From assembly GCA_036557705.1 (NCBI GenBank), contig DATBHB010000021.1, forward strand, positions 1 to 64,000: 64,000 nt of DNA, written 5' to 3'. The stretch is from VAZQ01 sp036557705. GTDB taxonomy: Bacteria; Pseudomonadota; Alphaproteobacteria; Rhizobiales; Xanthobacteraceae. Under the pieces are notes generated by a model, which ran no database searches, had not been told where the DNA came from, and worked only from the letters and a program-made list of their open reading frames with translations. Of the stretch, positions 58,940-64,000 are shown one piece after another. Both the position numbers and the translations under genes were made by a program. Every line of letters begins with the position of its first letter. Position 1 is the first letter of the stretch.

Positions 58940-60295
58940 CTATTGCGACGATCGCTTTCCGCCCAAATGGCTATCGACTTCGGCTGCGAGGGTCGCCAGC
59001 TTGTCCGCGACATCTACCCGGTATGATGCTCCGGGTTCGAGCCGGCGCAGCGGTTCCGGCAGTCGATCGAGTTCACGCCTTGCATGAGCCCGCACCTCGG
59101 CAAGCGTAGGCGGCGGCTGGATTCGCTTGCCCTCCCGCATCACGGGCCGCAGCAATGGCGTGCCCGCCTGATCGTCGTCTTCCAGGGACAGGATATCGCC
59201 GGCCATCCGGCCATCGCGGCCATGGCGCCGCCACACCTGCTTGCGGCCAGGCCAGGTCGCCTTGCCGGCTGAAAGCTTGCGGCGTGGAATGCCAGCATAT
59301 TCCTGAAGCTTGTAGGCACAGTCGAGCGCCGGCGCATCGGACGAGGTGGTGAGGCTCGTCCCGATGCCGAAACCGTCGATCGGCGCTCCCTGCCGAGTAA
59401 AGACCGCAATCGAGTCTTCATCGATCCCACCGCTGGCAAAGATGGTAACTTCGGCAAGCCCGCCACCGTCGAGAATGCGTCGGACCGACTTGGAGAGCGT
59501 GACCATGTCGCCGCTGTCGAGGCGCACCCCCCGGATCGCGATGCCGGCCGCTTTGAGCCGAGGAGCAAGGGCAACGACTTCTCGAGCGGCGGCTTCGGTA
59601 TCATACGTATCGATCAGCAGGACGAGATTTTCGGGCCGGGCGCGCGCGAAAAGTTCGAACGCCGCCGTCTCGTCATCGAATGCCTGGATGAAGGAATGCG
59701 CCATCGTGCCGTAGATCGGGATTCCGAATAGGACCTTGGCCGCTACTGTGGCGGTCCCGGCAAATCCCGCGATATAGCTCGCCCGCGCAGCCATGAGCCC
59801 GGCATCGGCGCCGTGCGACCGTCTTAGACCGAAATCGACCAGAAGCTTATCGGGAGCGGCGAGCACCATGCGGGCCGCTTTTGCCGCGATCAGCGACTGG
59901 AAATGAAGGATATTGATCAGGCGGGTTTCCACCAGCTGAGCTTCCGGGAGCGGCGCGGTTACCCGAAGGATGGGCTCGTCGGCGAAGAATACGGTGCCCT
60001 CCGGCATTGCATGAACATTGCCGGTGAAGCGAAATCGCGCGAGATAGCCGAAAAGCTCTCGGCCGAAACTGGCGCTGTTTGCCAGCTGCTCGATCTCCTC
60101 CCCCGAGAATCTCATATTTTCCAGAAAATCGAGCGCCGTTTGCAGGCCGGCCGCCATCAGGAAGCCGCGTCGTGCGGGGAGCTTGCGAACAAAGAATTCG
60201 AAAACGGCGGTTTTCGTCTCGCCATAGTCCAGGTACGCCTGGACCATATTGAATTGATAGAGATCGGTGAGCAGCGGGCTCGTTGCTGGGTTCAT
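58940..60295 (-). CDS. pncB: Nicotinate phosphoribosyltransferase
   Basis: A 451-residue enzyme of NAD salvage that joins nicotinate to PRPP, giving nicotinate mononucleotide, in the cytoplasm. It opens with LLTDLYQFNMVQAYLDYG and FEFFVRKLPARRGFLMAAGL. The substrate site shows VDFGLRRSHGADAGLMAARA and IPIYGTMAHSFIQAF with the catalytic His. A barrel part includes GVRLDSGDMVTLSKSVRRIL and IFASGGIDED. The length is normal for the shorter PncB class. No clear ribosome site precedes the ATG. Its place beside usp and phosphoribosyltransferase genes suggests NAD maintenance during oxygen limitation. Confidence 0.9.
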   Translation of the reverse strand: MNPATSPLLTDLYQFNMVQAYLDYGETKTAVFEFFVRKLPARRGFLMAAGLQTALDFLENMRFSGEEIEQLANSASFGRELFGYLARFRFTGNVHAMPEGTVFFADEPILRVTAPLPEAQLVETRLINILHFQSLIAAKAARMVLAAPDKLLVDFGLRRSHGADAGLMAARASYIAGFAGTATVAAKVLFGIPIYGTMAHSFIQAFDDETAAFELFARARPENLVLLIDTYDTEAAAREVVALAPRLKAAGIAIRGVRLDSGDMVTLSKSVRRILDGGGLAEVTIFASGGIDEDSIAVFTRQGAPIDGFGIGTSLTTSSDAPALDCAYKLQEYAGIPRRKLSAGKATWPGRKQVWRRHGRDGRMAGDILSLEDDDQAGTPLLRPVMREGKRIQPPPTLAEVRAHARRELDRLPEPLRRLEPGASYRVDVADKLATLAAEVDSHLGGKRSSQ

Positions 60296-60679
60296 GGAAA
60301 CGGCTGGTGCACGAGTCGAAACGATCGGGCGAGGGCCTCGCGTCAGTTTTCTTTCGGCTCAGTCTTCTATACCAGCCTCGCCGGTCGTGGTGCGAAATTC
60401 AACATCCGTTTTATGTCTAAGCGAGTTGCAGCTGAAGGCGATGAGGCCGGCAAACAGGGCCGTTGCTGTTGGCCATGCCATCGCAGCCTGAGGAGGGCAC
60501 GCGCAGCTCGCCACGCGTGACCGTATCGAGTTGGGCCGCCCTCGTGGTTTCAGACGGCGGGCGCTGAAAGCGGCGCGCGCTTCCTCGCCATGAGGGCGGG
60601 TCAGACCCCGAGCATAGGCCGCGACGGGGAACCTGTAACGGCGGTGTTGGTTAGATCGGGAAGATTGAGAGCGCAGAAT
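60296..60679. other. 384-bp gap, possible REP-like element
   Basis: No supported gene. On the minus strand the stretch at about 60535-60605 reads as the peptide RPHGEEARAAFSARRLKPRG, a signature I associate with intergenic palindromes mistaken for genes in Bradyrhizobium relatives. The complementary arms could not be delimited precisely. Confidence 0.35.
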
Positions 60680-60994
60680 ATGATCGAGAGTACAGATTTC
60701 CGGATTGAGCCTGAAGTTTCCATGCGGGACGGACGGATCATCCGCTCGCTGGCTGATGCGATCGCATTTGTCCGCGATCATGAAGCAAGGCCGGGCGTTG
60801 ATGATCGCGACGAGGTGCTGCACGGGCTTGAGCGTGCCAGGACCGACGAGCAGCGGCGTGCCGCTGTGGGGGCATTCGTCGCGTGGGCCAGGGAGCTGGA
60901 TCTGCTGGAGCCGGTTGACGTTCCGGGGCGCTCGGGATCGCACCCAAGGCCGAGTTCCCCAGCCTCTAAGGTCGGGGGCCGCCACGACCACTGA
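60680..60994 (+). CDS. Small hypothetical protein
   Basis: A 104-residue protein starting MIESTDFRIEPEVSMRDGRI, with a helical, charged body (SLADAIAFVRDHEARPGVDD and RRAAVGAFVAWARELDLL) and a disordered Pro/Ser-rich end. No family is recognised. The composition is protein-like, unlike the antisense frame. The internal start at 60680 is chosen over 60590 because the extension crosses the putative repeat; its ribosome site is weak. Confidence 0.5.
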   Translation: MIESTDFRIEPEVSMRDGRIIRSLADAIAFVRDHEARPGVDDRDEVLHGLERARTDEQRRAAVGAFVAWARELDLLEPVDVPGRSGSHPRPSSPASKVGGRHDH

Positions 60995-61213
60995 CGTATT
61001 GATGCGGTCGAGTGGCGCGGCTCTCCGTAGTTCCAGTGCCGCCGTTCTCGGCCTCGTGGAATTCGCGGCCTGCGCTGCTGGGGCGCGCCGAAGCCCAGCT
61101 GTATCGGCCTCGCGGAACCCACGCGAGGTGGGATTGCTGCGTCCGACTGCGCCGGATAAACCTGGGCAGCAGCGAACAGCTAGACACTCCAGAATAAGCG
61201 ACGGAGACCGCAG

Positions 61214-61735
61214 ATGGCCTACACGCTCGATGATTTCTGCGCCGAGACCCGCGGCCTCCTCAAGGGACAGCCGCTGGATGCGGCGCTGCCCAGGATCGCA
61301 GATCGGCTGTCGCAACTCCTGGTCAATCCGGCATTCGTGGCCGAGGCGTTCAACGACGATATGCCGCCTGGCCGGCGCGTGCTCTATCACGACCCGGAAC
61401 TCGGCTTCTACGTCCTGGCTCATGTCCAGGAAGGCGGGAAAACCGGAAAGCCGCACAGTCACGGAGCGTCATGGGCGATCTACGGCAATGCCAAGAACGT
61501 CACCGACATGACGGAATGGCGCCGCACCAACCCGGAGAGCGACGATCATGTCGAGTTGGTGGCTGCGAGCAAATATGGGCTGGGCCCCGGTCAGACTCAC
61601 GCCTATGGACCGAACGTGATTCATTCCACAGCGCACAAGGAGAGGGCCTGGGTGATCCGGGTCACCGGTACCGATCTCGATAAGCTGCCGCGCTACCATT
61701 TCGGCAAGAAGGATAAGATCCTGGAGGAGGTGTGA
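61214..61735 (+). CDS. Cupin-fold (cysteine-dioxygenase-like) protein
   Basis: A 173-residue single-domain beta-barrel protein. The metal-binding motif is PHSHGASWAIYGNAKNVTDM (two His and a downstream acidic residue), and the second motif lies in GPGQTHAYGPNVIHSTAHKE. The preceding helical part (FCAETRGLLKGQPLDAALPR) and length resemble cysteine-dioxygenase-type and related predicted metal-dependent enzymes. The substrate is unknown. GACGGAGACCGCAG precedes the ATG. It is followed directly by a GTAGGGTGGGC repeat. Confidence 0.65.
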   Translation: MAYTLDDFCAETRGLLKGQPLDAALPRIADRLSQLLVNPAFVAEAFNDDMPPGRRVLYHDPELGFYVLAHVQEGGKTGKPHSHGASWAIYGNAKNVTDMTEWRRTNPESDDHVELVAASKYGLGPGQTHAYGPNVIHSTAHKERAWVIRVTGTDLDKLPRYHFGKKDKILEEV

Positions 61736-61742
61736 GTTAACT

Positions 61743-61905
61743 GTAGGGTGGGCAAAGGCGCGTCGCGAATCGCTTTGAGACTGCACACAGGCTCTGCGCG
61801 CCTTTGCCCACGCGGTCCTCCTTCCCAAGGCGACAGCGTGGGCAAAATCGCTCGGGCGACTTTAAATCATCTCAGCGATTCGCGATGCGATTTTGCCCAC
61901 CCTAC
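61743..61905. repeat. GTAGGGTGGGC...GCCCACCCTAC element, copy 5
   Basis: A 163-bp element built of two adjacent hairpins. The first has GTAGGGTGGGCAAAGGCGCG with CGCGCCTTTGCCCACGCGGT. The second has GCGTGGGCAAAATCGC with GCGATTTTGCCCACCCTAC. It separates convergent genes and could end both transcripts. Confidence 0.9.
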
Positions 61906-61916
61906 AGGGGTCGCTC

Positions 61917-62969
61917 CTACTTCTCCCCCGAGATCGCGTTGTATCGCGCGATGACGTCCTTGGGTGTCGCCGCCATGCGGGCAAGGAGCCGCAAGATCGC
62001 ATCGGCATCGATCGGGCTCATGTCGATGCCGAGCTTCTCTGCCTCTTCGAGCACGGCTTTGTCGCGGCACATTGCCATGAACGCCGTTTGCAGCGCCTTG
62101 GCGCGGTCGGGCGGAATTCCCGGCGGGCCGACGAACGGAAGCGACATGAAAAAGGGAATCTCGGCAAATTCAATCAGCGCCAGCGTATTGGGATCGCTCG
62201 TCAGCTCGCGCCCCGTCGGGATGTCGGGAAACAGCGGATGGCGCGTGGTGCGGCCGAACTGCATGAGCGGCCGGAAGGCCTTCTTTTCCCAAAGGTCGCG
62301 CTGGCCGGTGAGGACGGAGCTAAAGCCGACCATCTGCCCATCGATTTCCTTGCGCTGCATCGCGAGGAAGAGCGGGGCAGCGCCGGTATAGCCTTTGACC
62401 ACATTGATGTTGAGGTGGAGCGCCTCCTTGGCGATGATGCCGAAAATCAGGTTGCTCGACGCAGCGTTGTTGGCGCCGAGCGTGATCTTCTGCGGCCCAC
62501 CCTGTTTGATGTCGTCGATCGATTTGGCCGGATTATCGGCATTGACCAGCAATAGATAGGCGTCGTTGGCATAGGACGACATGCTGCCGAGCCACGTGAG
62601 CTTCAGGGGATCGAATTGGACTTTCGAATTGCCCTGAACGGCAAGCTGCGGGGCCGCGCGTTCGAGCTTGGCAAGGACGGTGCCGTCGCGTTCGGCACTC
62701 TGATAGATGCGGTTGGCGGTCACGAGCCCACCGCCCCCCGGCGTCTGCTGCACGACGATCGAAGGATTGCCGGGAATGAATCGCGCGAGGTGCTTCGCTA
62801 CAAAACGTGCCGTGATGTCATTGATACCGCCCGGCGATGTGCCGACCAGGATAGTGATGTTTTTTCCCTTGTAGAACTGTTCGACCGATTGTGCGCTTGC
62901 GGGCATCGCTGCCGATGCGAAGCAAACCGCAAACAACATCGGGGATAAGGCGCGTAAACTAATCCGCAT
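61917..62969 (-). CDS. Bug-family (TctC-like) solute-binding protein
   Basis: A 350-residue periplasmic binding protein. The signal peptide ends about ASA-QSVE (residue 27). EQFYKGKNITILVGTSPGGI, VVQQTPGGGGLVTANRIY and ERDGTVLAKL are the Bug ligand-loop signatures, and LGANNAASSNLIFGIIAKEA lines the second domain. It is distinct from the copy at 33202 and again has no tctA/tctB nearby. Its position beside a maleate-isomerase-family gene and a probable hydantoinase suggests a small carboxylate or cyclic amide ligand. GGAGGTAATC precedes the ATG. Confidence 0.85.
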   Translation of the reverse strand: MRISLRALSPMLFAVCFASAAMPASAQSVEQFYKGKNITILVGTSPGGINDITARFVAKHLARFIPGNPSIVVQQTPGGGGLVTANRIYQSAERDGTVLAKLERAAPQLAVQGNSKVQFDPLKLTWLGSMSSYANDAYLLLVNADNPAKSIDDIKQGGPQKITLGANNAASSNLIFGIIAKEALHLNINVVKGYTGAAPLFLAMQRKEIDGQMVGFSSVLTGQRDLWEKKAFRPLMQFGRTTRHPLFPDIPTGRELTSDPNTLALIEFAEIPFFMSLPFVGPPGIPPDRAKALQTAFMAMCRDKAVLEEAEKLGIDMSPIDADAILRLLARMAATPKDVIARYNAISGEK

Positions 62970-62992
62970 GATTACCTCCAACGAGCGCGACC

Positions 62993-63155
62993 GTAGGGTG
63001 GGCAAAATCGCGCGCGACGCGTGGCGGCATCGAACGGCGCGCAAGGGCGATTTTGCCCACGCGGTCAACTTCTGCTGCTCCGGACCGCGTGGGCAAAGGC
63101 GCGCGAATTCCGTCGCCTGATGCGAAGCCTAGCAACGCGCCTTTGCCCACCCTAC
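62993..63155. repeat. GTAGGGTGGGC...GCCCACCCTAC element, copy 6 (modules swapped)
   Basis: A 163-bp element with the same outer ends as copy 5 but the opposite module order. First comes GTAGGGTGGGCAAAATCGCG with GCGATTTTGCCCACGCGGT, then GGACCGCGTGGGCAAAGGCG with GCGCCTTTGCCCACCCTAC. It lies between two minus-strand genes. Confidence 0.9.
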
Positions 63156-63161
63156 AATCCT

Positions 63162-63887
63162 TCATGGCAACCTTTCCAACAGATGCCCGTATCCTCGCCG
63201 CGGCTCGCGGACGCAAAGCCGCTTCTGGAATTCCCAGATCCGGGCGGTGACCGGGTGGACCACCGGGACCTGTAAATCCTGCTCCAGAATCTCGATGATG
63301 GGAAGCGTGCGCCAGCCGGAGCCGAGCATGTAGATCGCGTCGGCGCCCTTGGATTTCAGGAAATTGCGCTTGATATGCGCATAGACCTGCTCGCCGGAGA
63401 GCTCCTGGACCTTGTTGAACGGGATATCGATGCCGGCCATGCCGCGCACTTCGAACCCCGCGTCCTGGAAAAATCGCGCGAAGACGGCGTTGAGCCGATC
63501 GGAAAAGTAGGTTGCGCCAACAAAGCTGTTGGCCTTGAGCGCCTTGAGCGCCCGGATGTGGTTTTGCGCCACGCTCATGATCGGCGTTTTGAATTTCTCC
63601 TCCCACGCGGCGATGATCTTCGCTTCGCCAGCGTAACCCTGGACCATGAAGGGCGGGGCGCCGTGCGGATGGATGAGATCGCACTTCTGTTCCGCCAGCA
63701 CTGCAATGAGCTTTTCATAATGCGGCATCATGGTCTCGAACTCGTCCTCGGTGCCGCGGCGGATGTCGAGGAACAGAGGAATGAGCCCGATGCCTTCGGG
63801 CAGCAGTCGGCAGACTTCTTCGGTAACGCCGGGGCGCATGGTCGGATTGATCATGCCGATGAGGCCGCGCCAACTGGAAAATGCCAT
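63162..63887 (-). CDS. Maleate isomerase / arylmalonate decarboxylase family protein lacking both Cys
   Basis: A 241-residue member of the Asp/Glu racemase superfamily, nearest in layout to maleate cis-trans isomerase and arylmalonate decarboxylase: WRGLIGMINPTMRPGVTEEV at the start, LKANSFVGATYFSDRLNAVF in the middle and WRTLPIIEILEQDLQVPVVH near the end. Where maleate isomerase has its two catalytic Cys residues, this protein reads HPHGAPPFMVQG and YMLGSGWRTL, so neither is present. It may catalyse a decarboxylation or other reaction by different residues, or only bind ligand. CGGAGTAGACG precedes the ATG. It is downstream of a probable hydantoinase gene, 45 bp away. Confidence 0.75.
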   Translation of the reverse strand: MAFSSWRGLIGMINPTMRPGVTEEVCRLLPEGIGLIPLFLDIRRGTEDEFETMMPHYEKLIAVLAEQKCDLIHPHGAPPFMVQGYAGEAKIIAAWEEKFKTPIMSVAQNHIRALKALKANSFVGATYFSDRLNAVFARFFQDAGFEVRGMAGIDIPFNKVQELSGEQVYAHIKRNFLKSKGADAIYMLGSGWRTLPIIEILEQDLQVPVVHPVTARIWEFQKRLCVREPRRGYGHLLERLP

Positions 63888-63932
63888 CGTCTACTCCGAC
63901 AAGGCTGTCGTCCCGGCCGAGTCCGCCGTCAG

Positions 63933-64000
63933 TTACGACTTCCCATAATCGGCTTTTGCGCCTTCGGCGGTCACATACCCTTCGGCCAGATCGCGAGCAA
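63933..64000 (-). CDS. C-terminal end of probable hydantoinase B (partial)
   Basis: A minus-strand frame enters from the right edge and ends at TAA (63933-63935). The readable peptide ARDLAEGYVTAEGAKADYGK resembles the C-terminus of hydantoinase B/oxoprolinase proteins, which typically end (V.xDVxxGxVS.E.A...YG). Only 21 residues are visible. It would be first in an operon with the racemase-superfamily gene, which fits hydantoin or lactam metabolism. Confidence 0.5.
   Translation of the reverse strand, partial: ARDLAEGYVTAEGAKADYGKS

Noticed and set aside
60359..61462. 367-codon minus-strand frame crossing three features
   Set aside because: It runs through a putative repeat and antisense to a cupin gene; composition is not protein-like.
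1..64000. tRNA, rRNA, transposase, integrase or attachment sites
   Set aside because: None seen: no cloverleaf with CCA-type end, no ribosomal RNA motifs, and no recombinase family among the plausible proteins.

Overview
The window looks like chromosome of a GC-rich alphaproteobacterium of the Bradyrhizobium/Rhodopseudomonas/Xanthobacteraceae type. This rests on codon use rich in G/C third positions, orphan tripartite-tricarboxylate (Bug) binding proteins, a NepR-like anti-sigma factor, perfect FixK/FNR boxes, and six copies of an intergenic element bounded by GTAGGGTGGGC...GCCCACCCTAC. The genus is an inference. No rRNA, tRNA, CRISPR array, transposase or phage gene was seen.

Layout. 0-4.2 kb: a partial ORF, a DUF3754/TMEM143-like membrane protein, a secreted protein of unknown function (2006-2845) and a DUF433/DUF5615 toxin-antitoxin pair. 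4.3-16.2 kb: a cluster of exported catabolic enzymes: a Tat-exported amidohydrolase, two PQQ dehydrogenases, three alpha/beta hydrolases (one with fluoroacetate-dehalogenase active-site geometry), a DUF5666-like protein and a paralogue of the 2006 gene. 16.3-20.2 kb: an orphan CpaB, small secreted proteins, a TPR protein, and a 750-bp gene-free stretch holding a candidate structured RNA with a perfect terminator. 20.2-27.5 kb: a planctomycete-type c-haem protein (DUF1587/1592/1588/1585) with its DUF1552 partner, two tandem ankyrin genes, and a higBA module whose toxin lacks its 5' half. 27.6-48.5 kb: an amidohydrolase with a TIG-like tail, a two-subunit isoquinoline-oxidoreductase-type molybdenum hydroxylase, a ParDE-like pair, a Bug protein with an FAD oxidoreductase, a NepR-like protein, a dihaem cytochrome c, molybdate transport genes modBC, a LuxR regulator, a dihaem peroxidase-like protein, and a second three-subunit molybdenum hydroxylase with a membrane cytochrome b and a degenerate HAD protein.

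48.5-53 kb: two ABC-type binding proteins, an orphan Rieske protein, a Kelch protein and a cupin. 53-60.3 kb: a stress/low-oxygen block: two Hsp20 proteins behind a CIRCE-like palindrome and a possible RpoH promoter, a two-domain Usp, a CBS-BON protein, two small conserved proteins, a phosphoribosyltransferase, a second Usp and nicotinate phosphoribosyltransferase. Four of these genes have a TTGA-N6-TCAA box upstream. 60.7-64 kb: small or cupin proteins, a Bug protein, a maleate-isomerase-family protein lacking both usual cysteines, and the C-terminus of a probable hydantoinase B.

How it may work together (inference): binding proteins capture organic acids or xenobiotics; exported hydrolases release alcohols, acids or amines; PQQ dehydrogenases and Tat-exported molybdenum hydroxylases oxidise them in the periplasm; electrons go to local c- and b-type cytochromes; modBC supplies molybdenum. 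The 53-60 kb block appears to be a separate FixK- and heat-controlled survival regulon.
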